Part shown: positions 35,578-44,191 of the stretch, in pieces
Layout: each line of letters starts with the position of its first letter
Numbering within the stretch: position 1 is the first letter of the stretch
NCBI RefSeq assembly: GCF_039724765.1
Contig: NZ_CP155730.1
Span: 186,001-250,000, forward strand
DNA: 64,000 bases
Reading direction: 5' to 3'
Source: Sagittula stellata E-37
GTDB lineage: Bacteria; Pseudomonadota; Alphaproteobacteria; Rhodobacterales; Rhodobacteraceae
The notes under the pieces: model-generated
Seen by the model: only the letters and a program-made list of their open reading frames with translations
What the model was told of the DNA's origin: nothing
The model's database searches: none
Program-made: the position numbers and the translations under genes

Positions 35578-36741
35578 ATGACCTTCGAAGACTCAGGAGC
35601 CGATACGCGGCTGACCCATTGTGGCCGCGACCCGCAGCAGCACCACGGCGCCGTCAGCACGCCTGTCTACCGAGCATCTACGATCCTGTTCGACAACCTT
35701 GCAGCGCTCGATTCGAAGGAAGGAAAGCGGTTGCGGTACGGGCGGCGGGGCACTCCGACGACGCATTCGCTTGAAGACGCCATCTGCGCGCTCGAAGGCA
35801 GCGACAAGGCCCTTGCCACGCCGTCGGGGGTCAGCGCGATCTCGAACATCCTGATGTGCTTTGCCAAGCCGGGCGCACATTTCCTCGTCAGCGACAGTTC
35901 CTACGGGCCGACCCGGAAGTTCTGTGAACACGTTCTGCGCGACCTGGGCATCGAGACCACCTATTACGATCCCACCATCGGCGCGGGGATCGAGGCGTTG
36001 ATCCGCCCCGAAACCGCGCTGATCTGGATGGAAAGCCCCGGCTCGCACACGTTCGAAGTGCAGGACGTCGATGCGATCGTGTCGGTTGCCCGCAGCCACG
36101 GCATCAAGACCGCCATCGACAACACCTGGAGCGGCGGCTTCTTCCTCCAACCGATGAAGCAGGGTGTCGATATCTCGATGCAGGCGGGCACCAAGTACAT
36201 CTCGGGCCACTCCGACCTGATGCTGGGCACCATCGCCTGCACCGAAGAGGTCTATGGCCCGCTGCGCGAAACCTACCTGCGTCTGGGTCTCTGCCTTGGT
36301 GCGGACGATGCGTTCCTGGCCCTGCGCGGATTGCGGACGCTGCCGGTGCGGATGCGCCAGCACCACGCCAGCGGCCTTCAGGTGGCCGACTGGCTGGCGC
36401 AGCAACCCGAAGTCATCCGCGTCATGCATCCCGGTCGCCCGCAAGACCCCCACCATGCACAATGGAAACGGCAGTTCACCGGCGCGTCCGGATTGTTCGG
36501 CTTCGTCATTACAGAAACGGACCGCACCCGGCTGGCGCGCCTCTTCGACCACCTCGAACTCTTCGGCATGGGGTCAAGCTGGGGGGGCTTCGAAAGCCTT
36601 CTCGTGCCCAGCAACCCGGCCGTCTACCGCTCGGCGACGACATGGGCGCCCGCGGGCCAGACCGTGCGCATCCATGTCGGCCTCGAAGATCCCGTGGATT
36701 TGATCAAGGACCTGCGCGCAGGCTTCGACCGGCTGGCCTGA
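35578..36741 (+). CDS. metC: Cystathionine beta-lyase-type PLP enzyme
   Basis: A 387-residue Cys/Met-metabolism PLP enzyme. The PLP lysine is about Lys206 in SMQAGTKYISGHSD, with the SVSAI-like and DNTWSGGFFLQP motifs and the late SSWGGFESL substrate loop of MetC-type beta-lyases. Expected reaction: alpha,beta-elimination of a cysteine thioether to pyruvate, ammonia and a thiol. It is divergent from the aap-PrpD-GST operon and probably part of the same pathway, which would make the imported substrate an S-substituted cysteine or similar. It could also serve methionine biosynthesis, though no met genes are near. Confidence 0.88.
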   Translation: MTFEDSGADTRLTHCGRDPQQHHGAVSTPVYRASTILFDNLAALDSKEGKRLRYGRRGTPTTHSLEDAICALEGSDKALATPSGVSAISNILMCFAKPGAHFLVSDSSYGPTRKFCEHVLRDLGIETTYYDPTIGAGIEALIRPETALIWMESPGSHTFEVQDVDAIVSVARSHGIKTAIDNTWSGGFFLQPMKQGVDISMQAGTKYISGHSDLMLGTIACTEEVYGPLRETYLRLGLCLGADDAFLALRGLRTLPVRMRQHHASGLQVADWLAQQPEVIRVMHPGRPQDPHHAQWKRQFTGASGLFGFVITETDRTRLARLFDHLELFGMGSSWGGFESLLVPSNPAVYRSATTWAPAGQTVRIHVGLEDPVDLIKDLRAGFDRLA

Positions 36742-36764
36742 AACGAGGCGCACGTTCATAGGCC

Positions 36765-36793
36765 GGGGCCAACGTCTGTTTCGCCTTGGCCCC
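36765..36793 (+). terminator. Hairpin downstream of the lyase gene
   Basis: GGGGCCAA and TTGGCCCC pair perfectly around a 13-base loop 24 bp after the lyase stop. No T-run; probable transcription end. Confidence 0.5.
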
Positions 36794-36915
36794 ATTCGAC
36801 AGCTCGGATGAGGGGCGTGGTCGAACCTTAACGTCGGCACGCCCCGGCGCTTGAGCGCTTCGTAACGGATCGGCCTGTTCCCGGTCCTGTCGTTCGGGTG
36901 GCCGGGTCTGCTCAT
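36794..36915 (-). pseudogene. Decayed IS5-family transposase N-terminus
   Basis: Minus-strand translation from 36915 begins MSRPGHPND, then RTGNRPIRYEALKRRG and TLRFDH, which lines up with the start of a common alphaproteobacterial IS5 subgroup (NWPAYNEALKRRGSLTIWFDP). Nothing of the catalytic core follows. It lies in the 284-bp gap between the lyase and dabA genes, so an IS once marked the border between these two cassettes. Match is short and imperfect. Confidence 0.5.
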
Positions 36916-37025
36916 GCAGCCCGGCCACCACGCTGGATTGAAAGGTTCGATCCCTCACAGCATGGGTCCAACAGCGTCCCGCATCTTGACCGGGCCACTG
37001 GACTGGCTGGCCAGGAGCGCCGTTC

Positions 37026-39392
37026 TCAGGCCGCGTCGGGCATGACGGCTTTTGGCATGGGGCGGTCGATCCATTTTCCCTTCTCGTAGCGGCAAGCGAT
37101 CTTGCCGGACCGGTCCATCGTCACAAGCGTCAGCCAGCCGTTATCAAAAAGCGCCCGGACACCCGGTTGCCGATCCAGGACGTTCTCGATCATGTCCACG
37201 GGCGCCTCCACTGCCACGACAAGCCGACCGGGCACGTGGCGCGCAACCTGGCCGTCGTGCACGGACTGCCACGGCAACCCGGCCCGCAACGTACCGCCGT
37301 TGCCTTCCAGAACGCCGATGCCGCCAACGACGTTGTGCAACAGCTTGTTGCCAGCGCCGAAGGTCTCGGGCGCGACGGCAGAGCCGTGGTATTGCAGCGC
37401 GATCCAGCTCGCCACGACGACGGGTGCACTCAGGATCAGTTCGAGCGTCGCCGCCTGTTTGTCCTGCTGCCAATCGTAATCGTGCAGGAAGACGCGGCCG
37501 CCAAGGTCGCGTCCAGCCGTCCGGCAACGCGGTGCGACGATGAAGCCCTGACACCCGGCAAGGCCCCATTCCGGCCTGACCTCGGACCAGTCCCTTCCCC
37601 GCCGCGACAAGGAGTGGGCCGAAGCCCGCGGCAGCGCACGTGCGCGTTCGGTCCGGACGATCAAGCCCGCATGCGACAATGCGGTTTTCAGGCGCTCTAT
37701 GTCCGCGCGGTGGTCGATGGTGGCACCGTCCTCGAACAACTGGACGTGGTCCGAAACGGTGTCATGCAGCCCGGCAATGAAGTGCGTATCTTCGGGGACG
37801 GTCACGCCCTTTGCGACGAGCCCCTCGCGCACAGCGGCGTCGTTGAGGAGCGCCGCCAAGAGCCGTGCGTTGACATCTCCCGCAAAGCCTCCGCACGCGC
37901 CGCATTGCAGGGCACTGGCATGGGGTGCGTTGGTGACCGATGCGCCGTGACCGCAGATCAGCACAAGACGGGCAAATCCGGAGGTCAGCGACATGGAACG
38001 CAATACGCCCTCCGCAGCCGCGATCCTGTCGCCAAGCGGCAGGTCGAGCGACGGCGCAGGATCCAGCGGCGGACGGGCGACCTGGCCAAGTGCGTCGCGC
38101 AGGAGCTTGCCGACATATAGCGGACCCGCCGCCTCTACGAAGGCGAAGGCAGAGACCGCAGCGCGTTTGAACCGGCCCCAGGCACGAACCGTGCGCAGGT
38201 GGACACGTTCCCGCGTGTCGGCAGCTTTGTCCCCGGTTGCCTGCGTCTTGATGCCGGGCGCCAACAGGATCGGCGCCCGCGCTTCCAGGGTGTCCGAAGC
38301 GTGACCGCGGTGCAGCACCGGCAGGCCGAAGAAGCCCGCGAAGCCCAATGTCTGAATTGACGCATCGGACGCTTCGAGCGCACGGCGCAGCCGCTCGGAG
38401 CGTACGTCGATGCAAAAGGTCGCCTGGATCGCGGGGCGCGCTTGCCGGTCCGCCGCCTCGCCGCCCGAAAGCGCCTCTGAAAGGCGCCGTTCCGCGCTGC
38501 GGTCCACCGCCTCTTGCAAGGCCGCGTCACGCCTGATGTCCGTGCCGGCGTCCAAACTCCGCGCATAGTCGTCTTTCGACCTGCCCCAGACCTCGGCGAG
38601 CGCGTCTCCGCCCGCTTGCAGAAGCGCCGCCTCCCAGACAAGGCGCACGGCCAGAAGCTCGAATAGCGTTTCGTCCCGTTCCCCGTCGCGTTCGGCGGTC
38701 CAGCTCAGGTGGCGTGCGTATTGCGACCAGCCGCCCAAGGTCACCAGCAGCCGGTGGAAATAGATCGGCGCGGCCTCCGGCGTGATACGCAGTTGCCGAC
38801 AGGCTTCGGCAAAAGCGGCACGCGCTTCTGTCGGCATCGATGCCACAAGCGCTGCAAAGCCCGTCAGCCCGGCAAGCCCCGGCGTCAGATCGCGGCTTGC
38901 ATAGGAACGCCAGGATTTCCACGCCCCTGCGTCGGGCGCTGGCCAGAATGCCTGCCCCCGGTCGAACTTTGCTGCGGCCCAGTGGCCGATCCGTTCTTCG
39001 ATGAACGCGGGCCAGTCGACGCCGCTTTCGCGCTGTGCAAGGTCCGCGACCGTCGGCAACACCACGGGGGACGCGGCCTCTTGCATGGCGGAGCGGGCGA
39101 GCGGTTGCGGGTCCATCCCGTGGGCTGCCGCGGCTGCCGCAAGATCGTCGTCCGTGACCTCTCCCGCCGCGATCATCGCGGCGACAGAGTGCTGTGGGAG
39201 AAACATCCGCCCGCCGCCGACACGCGCCATCCGCGCGGCGGCAAGGGTGCGGTCCTCGCCGACCTGACCGAGCCAGGGATTGACGGCCACCGTCGCGTCG
39301 AGCGGGAAGGCCGGAGGGATCTGCTGCAATGCCGCATCCGCCGCGGCGAAAAGTTCCAGGGTCTGGCCGGGCCAGGACATGCAGGGGTTCAT
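37026..39392 (-). CDS. dabA: DabA inorganic carbon pump subunit (DUF2309)
   Basis: A 788-residue DUF2309 protein. DabA zinc-site residues are present with the right spacing: Cys327 and Asp329 in ATFCIDVRSE, His482 in CGHGASVTNAPH and Cys497 in ALQCGACGG (15 residues apart, as in Halothiobacillus DabA). The N-terminus has the NPW motif (VAVNPWLG). DabA is a beta-carbonic-anhydrase-like cytoplasmic subunit that, with membrane subunit DabB, hydrates CO2 vectorially and accumulates bicarbonate. Its start overlaps the dabB stop (ATGA). Regulated probably by the divergent LysR protein. Confidence 0.93.
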   Translation of the reverse strand: MNPCMSWPGQTLELFAAADAALQQIPPAFPLDATVAVNPWLGQVGEDRTLAAARMARVGGGRMFLPQHSVAAMIAAGEVTDDDLAAAAAAHGMDPQPLARSAMQEAASPVVLPTVADLAQRESGVDWPAFIEERIGHWAAAKFDRGQAFWPAPDAGAWKSWRSYASRDLTPGLAGLTGFAALVASMPTEARAAFAEACRQLRITPEAAPIYFHRLLVTLGGWSQYARHLSWTAERDGERDETLFELLAVRLVWEAALLQAGGDALAEVWGRSKDDYARSLDAGTDIRRDAALQEAVDRSAERRLSEALSGGEAADRQARPAIQATFCIDVRSERLRRALEASDASIQTLGFAGFFGLPVLHRGHASDTLEARAPILLAPGIKTQATGDKAADTRERVHLRTVRAWGRFKRAAVSAFAFVEAAGPLYVGKLLRDALGQVARPPLDPAPSLDLPLGDRIAAAEGVLRSMSLTSGFARLVLICGHGASVTNAPHASALQCGACGGFAGDVNARLLAALLNDAAVREGLVAKGVTVPEDTHFIAGLHDTVSDHVQLFEDGATIDHRADIERLKTALSHAGLIVRTERARALPRASAHSLSRRGRDWSEVRPEWGLAGCQGFIVAPRCRTAGRDLGGRVFLHDYDWQQDKQAATLELILSAPVVVASWIALQYHGSAVAPETFGAGNKLLHNVVGGIGVLEGNGGTLRAGLPWQSVHDGQVARHVPGRLVVAVEAPVDMIENVLDRQPGVRALFDNGWLTLVTMDRSGKIACRYEKGKWIDRPMPKAVMPDAA

Positions 39393-40948
39393 TGGGTCGC
39401 TCCGGATTTGGGGGTCCAGCGGCCCGAAAGCCGCTCGGTGATTGCGTTGAGGTAGAGGCCATTCATGAGGTGCACGCGCAGTCCCGTGGCCGCAGGATGT
39501 CCCGCCCAGATCGGAAAGGTGGTCTGCGCCACCGCGGCCATGGCAAAGCTTGCAAGGGCAAGGGCGATCGTCGCCCAGATCAGCCCGTCAGGCGGAGGAG
39601 GCGGGGGCAAAGTGCCCTGAGAGGCCCAGGTCGCCCCCTGTTGCAGGGCGAAGTAGGCGACAGTTGCGACCACCGAAAGCGCAACCGTGCGCCAGGTGAG
39701 CGCCCGTGGCGCGAGGTCCGCGATCCCCTGCGCGATCAGGTAGACGACGCCGAAGATCAGGATCGCGCCCAGGGCGACGGCCTGGGGCGGCTTCGCGCCG
39801 ATCCCGAAGGCCAGCCCGACGACAACGTAGAGCGCGAGCGCCAAGACGAAGGCGCGCGCAACCGCTGCAAGGTCGGGCACGGCGACGGGGCCGGGACGCC
39901 GGATCGACGCGACGTCCTTCACCGCGCTGCCGGACGCGAGGAAGGCATGGGCCTTGTAGAGCGAATGGGCAACGATGTGCAGAAGCGCGAGCGGGAAGAG
40001 CGCCAGCCCGCATTGCAGCACCATGAAGCCCATCTGAGCGCAAGTCGACCAGGCCAGCGCGGTCTTTACAGCCGGCTGCGTCAGCGCGACAGCCGCGGCC
40101 AGCAGCGCGCTGAACCCCCCGACAAGCGCCAGCACCGCCAGCACCCCCGGTGCCGCGACGAGGACATCGGCAAAGCGGATCAACAGGAACCCGCCAGCGT
40201 TCACCACCCCCGCATGCAGCAGGGCGGAGACCGGCGTGGGTGCCTCCATCACCTCGGTCAGCCAGCCATGGGTCGGGACTAGTGCCGATTTGAAGATCGC
40301 CGCCAGAGCGAGCATGAGAGCGGCCAGCCAGAGGAGGTTTGGCGACACGCCCGTCCGCGCAGCCGCGTTGATCTCGGCGATGTCGGCCGTGCCGAACCCC
40401 GCGATCAAGATGCCGGCGGCGATCAGCAACGCCGCGCTGGCGACGCCACCGCTCAGCGCTTTCTTGCGCGCCGCCCTGCGGGCCCGTGGCCGCTCGGGAT
40501 AGAAGAGCAGCAGACGATGGAGCGTGAAACCGGTGGCCATCCAGCCCAGAGTCATTTGGACGATATTCCCGGCGCTCACGAGCAACAACACGCAGGCGAT
40601 GGTCGCGGCCATCCAGCCCATGAAGGCGGGTTGGCGCGCCTCTCCGTCGAGCGCCACGCGTGAAAAGCGCAGGACGACCCAGCCGACGAACGCGACCGTC
40701 AGGGTCAGAGCAACGCTCACCACATCTATCCGCGCCGACAGTCCGATCGGCCCGATCCCGAGAAGCGGGCCCGTCACCGGTCCGGAAATCGCAAGGTCGC
40801 ATGCGACGAGTACGCCCAAGGTCAGGGCGACAAGTGCCCCGATCTCTGGCAGACGCAGACGCCAGTGCGCTCGGGCAGGAGGATAAAGGTGCATTGCGAT
40901 TGCCGCTGCAAGAAGCGCAGCCGGGGCCAGCATGAGCAGTAAAGTCAT
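39389..40948 (-). CDS. dabB: DabB inorganic carbon pump subunit (NuoL-like)
   Basis: A 519-residue proton-translocating membrane protein of the NuoL/MrpA type with about 13-14 hydrophobic segments; PTHGWLTEVMEAPTPVSALLH is the family signature near 240, and KTALAWSTCAQMGFM and LYKAHAFLASGSAV follow. It couples ion flow to DabA-catalysed CO2 hydration. First gene of the dabBA pair, 69-96 bp from the divergent LysR gene. Confidence 0.93.
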   Translation of the reverse strand: MTLLLMLAPAALLAAAIAMHLYPPARAHWRLRLPEIGALVALTLGVLVACDLAISGPVTGPLLGIGPIGLSARIDVVSVALTLTVAFVGWVVLRFSRVALDGEARQPAFMGWMAATIACVLLLVSAGNIVQMTLGWMATGFTLHRLLLFYPERPRARRAARKKALSGGVASAALLIAAGILIAGFGTADIAEINAAARTGVSPNLLWLAALMLALAAIFKSALVPTHGWLTEVMEAPTPVSALLHAGVVNAGGFLLIRFADVLVAAPGVLAVLALVGGFSALLAAAVALTQPAVKTALAWSTCAQMGFMVLQCGLALFPLALLHIVAHSLYKAHAFLASGSAVKDVASIRRPGPVAVPDLAAVARAFVLALALYVVVGLAFGIGAKPPQAVALGAILIFGVVYLIAQGIADLAPRALTWRTVALSVVATVAYFALQQGATWASQGTLPPPPPPDGLIWATIALALASFAMAAVAQTTFPIWAGHPAATGLRVHLMNGLYLNAITERLSGRWTPKSGATQ

Positions 40949-41020
40949 CGATCATCTCCGAAAGGTGCCCGCAACGACCTAGAGAGATGATGAGATCAAG
41001 AAAAATACATTGTCTCGATG

Positions 41021-41042
41021 GTTCCGTTCTATTTAATGGAAC
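41021..41042. promoter_or_regulatory. Inverted repeat GTTCC-N12-GGAAC at the LysR start
   Basis: GTTCC at 41021-41025 and GGAAC at 41038-41042 flank a 12-bp AT-rich centre just before the preferred LysR start at 41045. It could be an autoregulatory site; T-N11-A-like spacing is not exact. Confidence 0.25.
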
Positions 41043-41044
41043 AT

Positions 41045-41923
41045 ATGCGCCTCAATTACCATCATCTGCGGTACTTTCAGGAAGTTGCCCGCGAAGGTAA
41101 CCTCACCCGCGCCGCGGAACGGCTGAACCTGTCGCAATCGGCGCTTTCGACGCAGGTGCGTCAGCTTGAGAAACGGCTGGGTCACGACCTATTCGAGCGC
41201 ACGGGCCGGGCGATGATCCTGACCGAGGCCGGGCGCATCGCGCTGGACCATGCGGAACGCATCTTCGATGTCGGCGACGATCTCGTGGCGACCTTGAAGG
41301 CCAGCGGCACGGCGTCGAAGCCACTGCGGGTCGGCGCGCTGTCGACCCTGTCGCGGAACTTCCAGCTGCGGTTCCTGCAGCCCGCCCTGGCACAACAGAC
41401 CGAATTGATCCTGTCTTCTGGAAACGGGCTATCGTTGCTCAGGTCCCTTGAGGATCTGGCGCTCGACGTGGTGCTGCTGACGGATCCGCCGCCAAGGGAC
41501 ACCTTCCCCGATCTCGTTGCGCACCGCATCACGGAGCAGTCGGTCGGCATCCATGGCCATGCGCATCGGCTCAAATATGGATCGCTGCCTGAACTGCTCG
41601 CTGCCGAACCGGTGATCCTGCCCACCGAAAGCTCGATCCGCACAGGGTTCGACAGCCTTGTCACTCGGCTTGGCGTCATGCCCAGGATCGCGGCCAACGT
41701 CGACGACATGGCAATGATCCGTCTGCTCGCCCGGGAAGACGTTGGTCTCGCCATCACGCCATCGGTCGTGCTGGCCGACGAATTGGCGCAAGGACGTCTT
41801 GTCAGCGCGCCGTTCCCGCTGGACATCGTCGAAAGTTTCTATGCGGTGACGGCTCCGAGGACCTTCCCACACCCGCTGCTTGGAAAGCTCGTGGAGCGGC
41901 TGGAAAACACTGGCAACGATTGA
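41045..41923 (+). CDS. LysR-family regulator of dabBA
   Basis: A 292-residue LysR protein. The start at 41045 (MRLNYHHLRYFQEVAREGN) suits the family; ATGs at 41036 and 41018 would add 3 or 9 residues. The HTH is at about 3-62 (LTRAAERLNLSQSALSTQVRQLEKRLG), followed by a two-lobe effector domain. The LNYHHLRYF start places it near NhaR/CbbR-like groups. Divergent from dabBA, so it probably induces the carbon pump under low CO2. The preceding 69-96 bp hold both promoters. Confidence 0.9.
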   Translation: MRLNYHHLRYFQEVAREGNLTRAAERLNLSQSALSTQVRQLEKRLGHDLFERTGRAMILTEAGRIALDHAERIFDVGDDLVATLKASGTASKPLRVGALSTLSRNFQLRFLQPALAQQTELILSSGNGLSLLRSLEDLALDVVLLTDPPPRDTFPDLVAHRITEQSVGIHGHAHRLKYGSLPELLAAEPVILPTESSIRTGFDSLVTRLGVMPRIAANVDDMAMIRLLAREDVGLAITPSVVLADELAQGRLVSAPFPLDIVESFYAVTAPRTFPHPLLGKLVERLENTGND

Positions 41924-42050
41924 TCCGAAACCGCCGGATGGACAGCACCGCAACGGGCCGGTCCCCTCGTTCGGTCTTGGGCGCAGACCAACGTGCAAGA
42001 AACGATCCGCGCGTCCGGAGACACCTCAGTCCCCCAAAGGACCCACTCCC

Positions 42051-42212
42051 ATGTCTGAAGACATCGTTCTGACGCTGGCGGCGGCAAAGCCAGCAGAACA
42101 AACTGCGGAAGGCAGCGCCCAAAAAACTGAACAGACCACTCGTTTGACCAATCCCGGTCACCAGATCGGCAACCTCGACCCTGAACCTTTCAAGTCCCGA
42201 GAATGCTGGTAG
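42051..42212 (+). CDS. Possible small protein, 53 aa, unknown
   Basis: A 53-codon frame with an AAAGGA ribosome-binding site 9 bp before its ATG lies in the 350-bp gap (41924-42273) between the LysR and GH8 genes. It starts MSEDIVLTLAAAKPAEQ, is Gln/Thr-rich and ends EPFKSRECW. It has no signal peptide, membrane segment or recognised domain. It may be a real small gene in the leader of the GH8 gene or chance. Nothing else was seen in this gap. Confidence 0.35.
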   Translation: MSEDIVLTLAAAKPAEQTAEGSAQKTEQTTRLTNPGHQIGNLDPEPFKSRECW

Positions 42213-42273
42213 TCTGCGCGAGATTTCCATCTTTCGAGCCGTCGCGCAGCCCGGAACCAAAGGGAAGAACCGA

Positions 42274-43524
42274 ATGGGGAACATCCGGTCCAGATCGGGT
42301 TATGCGATCGTTGCATTTTCGGTATCAGCGGCGTGGACCACATTGGCCGCCGACGTCGCCGCCGGCCCAACCCTGCCCGTGGCGCCCGAAGACGCTTCGG
42401 TCATCTATCCGTCGGTGGACAAAGATCACCGGCGGGCCGTGTTGGATCGGTTCTGGCGGGAATGGAAGCGCGTCTATCTGCATCAGGGCTGCGGCGGTGC
42501 CTATGTCGATATAGCCGGCGACGGCAAACCGACGTACGGAGACAGCGTGCCGAACACGCTCACCGTGTCGGAAGCTCATGGCTACGGCATGCTCGCACTC
42601 GTCAGGATGGCCGGTCGGGACACGCAGGCAAAACCTCTCTTTGACGAGATGCTTGCCTATTTCCGGCTGCATCCCGCCGAAAGCGGACCCGGCCTGATGG
42701 CGTGGAACCAGACCCGCGATTGCAAGGATGCACCTGACGGTGAGATGACAGCCAGCGACGGCGACATCGACATAGCTCTGGCACTGCAAATGGCAGAGCG
42801 GGTATGGGGTGGCTACGCCGAGGATGCCGCCGAGGTCCGTGAGGCCGTTCTGAGCCGCGAAATCACCCGACACGATCTGGTCAAATTGGGCGATTGGGCG
42901 AGTTACGATGTGTATGCCGAGGCCTCCCGGTCGTCGGATTTCACGCCTTTCAATTTTTTCGCCTTTGCCGATGCCCCGGGTGGCGACGCGACCCGGTGGA
43001 CCGACATACGGAACACGGGCTATGCCGTCTGGGGCCAGATTTCCGAAACCTATGCGCCGGATACCGGCCTTGTGCCGGATTTCATGGTCGGGATGCCCAA
43101 CGATCCGCGCCCGGCCCCGGCGGAGTTTCTGGAAGGGGAGTACGACGGTTTTTATTCGTGGAACGCCCTGCGCTATCCGTATCGGCTCGCCGCCGATTTC
43201 CGGGTCAGCGGAGATCCTCGCGCGGCTGAGCGCCTGCGACGGATCAATAAATGGATACGCGCCGCAACAAACGGAGAGCCGTCCCGTATCGCCTCGACGT
43301 ACCAGCTTGACGGCAGCATCCCGCAGGATGGCAGGTGGACAGGAGAACCGGGCTGGATTTCCATGTTCACGGCCGGTGCGATTGCGGGCAGCGGCGACCC
43401 GACGGCGGATCAGGCCTGGATGGATTCTCTCTGGGCGGCCATGGTCTCCATTCCCATCGAGGAGGGAGATTACTTCGGCAACACGCTCAAGCTGCTCGCG
43501 ATGATCGATCTGGCCGAGATGTGA
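42274..43524 (+). CDS. Secreted glycoside hydrolase family 8 (endoglucanase-type)
   Basis: A 416-residue GH8 protein with an N-terminal signal peptide (about 1-26). The proposed proton donor is Glu100 in LTVSEAHGYGML, and the second conserved acid lies in the TASDGDIDIALAL block (about 162-164), the characteristic pair of the (alpha/alpha)6-barrel GH8 family. GH8 members cleave beta-1,4-glucan, chitosan or xylan. No cellulose synthase genes are adjacent, so it may serve extracellular polysaccharide use or remodelling. An AAGGGAAG ribosome-binding site supports the start at 42274. Confidence 0.88.
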   Translation: MGNIRSRSGYAIVAFSVSAAWTTLAADVAAGPTLPVAPEDASVIYPSVDKDHRRAVLDRFWREWKRVYLHQGCGGAYVDIAGDGKPTYGDSVPNTLTVSEAHGYGMLALVRMAGRDTQAKPLFDEMLAYFRLHPAESGPGLMAWNQTRDCKDAPDGEMTASDGDIDIALALQMAERVWGGYAEDAAEVREAVLSREITRHDLVKLGDWASYDVYAEASRSSDFTPFNFFAFADAPGGDATRWTDIRNTGYAVWGQISETYAPDTGLVPDFMVGMPNDPRPAPAEFLEGEYDGFYSWNALRYPYRLAADFRVSGDPRAAERLRRINKWIRAATNGEPSRIASTYQLDGSIPQDGRWTGEPGWISMFTAGAIAGSGDPTADQAWMDSLWAAMVSIPIEEGDYFGNTLKLLAMIDLAEM

Positions 43525-43639
43525 GCGCCGCGCCATGCGTGGATGGACGCCTTTATTCTGGACGAGATACAGTTTCCATTTTCTTGCAGTGAAGCCTGAG
43601 CAAGCGCCCAACGCTCTGTTGCGCAAAGAAGGTGATTGC

Positions 43640-43789
43640 GGCACGTCCCCTTTCCCGGGGCGCACTCACCTGCCTGCGGCTCAACGCCAGCAAGTTCGCC
43701 GCATTGCCCGCCGCCATGCGGCCCTGGACGACCAAGCTCAGAATCTCGATGCGGTTCTGATCTCGTTCGCTCATCAGCACCAATCCCAC
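43640..43789 (-). pseudogene. Decayed ISNCY-type transposase N-terminus
   Basis: Minus-strand frame beginning MGLVLMSERDQNRIEILS, then VVQGRMAAGNAANLLALSRRQV, matches the N-terminal helix-turn-helix of ISNCY-family transposases (MSERDL-RIEVL...LSRRQV). The match stops after about 50 residues. It sits with another IS scar in the 667-bp gap 43525-44191. Confidence 0.6.
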
Positions 43790-43853
43790 GGTTCACTCGA
43801 ATCCTGTCGGACACAGGCGCAAGCTCAGAGCCCATCGAATTGAGCCGAAAGGC

Positions 43854-43996
43854 ATGATTCACCGCACGAAAAAAAGCGGGATCTCTTCTGGCTGGAGGCG
43901 CGTTGCCAGGCGCTATGACCGTTGCCCTAAGGTCTTTCTCTCGGCCATCGCCCTCGCAGCGACGGTCATCTACTGCTTATGTGTCCTGAGCTTAAG
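43854..43996 (+). pseudogene. Decayed IS5-family transposase C-terminus
   Basis: The plus strand reads GWRRVARRYDRCPKVFLSAI, then ALAATVIY, the closing segment of IS5 (IS427-like) transposases (KDWRRIATRYDRC...FSAICIAATVIFWL). No N-terminal part is present. The remaining bases to 44191 show nothing I can identify. Together with 43640-43789 it marks the boundary between the GH8 gene and the iron operon. Confidence 0.65.
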
Positions 43997-44191
43997 CAAC
44001 TTGACTACAGACCTTGGCGCAACTGCAGCGAACGGTGGCTTCTCCGTCGGCACTGCGGACCTTCCGATCCAGCCGGGGTTCGCAAGTGCGGCGAACGGCT
44101 GCTCGACCCGGCGGTGGGTCTCACAGCACCGTCGCATGTCTGATCCGAGCCCAACTCAACCATGTCTATAGCCGCCTGTCGGGCGCACGCT

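Noticed and set aside
36930..36975. A GGTTCGATCC sequence resembling a tRNA T-arm
   Set aside because: Flanking bases do not form a 5-bp T-stem and no anticodon or acceptor arm is present.
43854..44171. Open frame of about 105 codons as a small membrane protein
   Set aside because: Its first half matches the C-terminal end of IS5 transposases, and the rest has no coding character.
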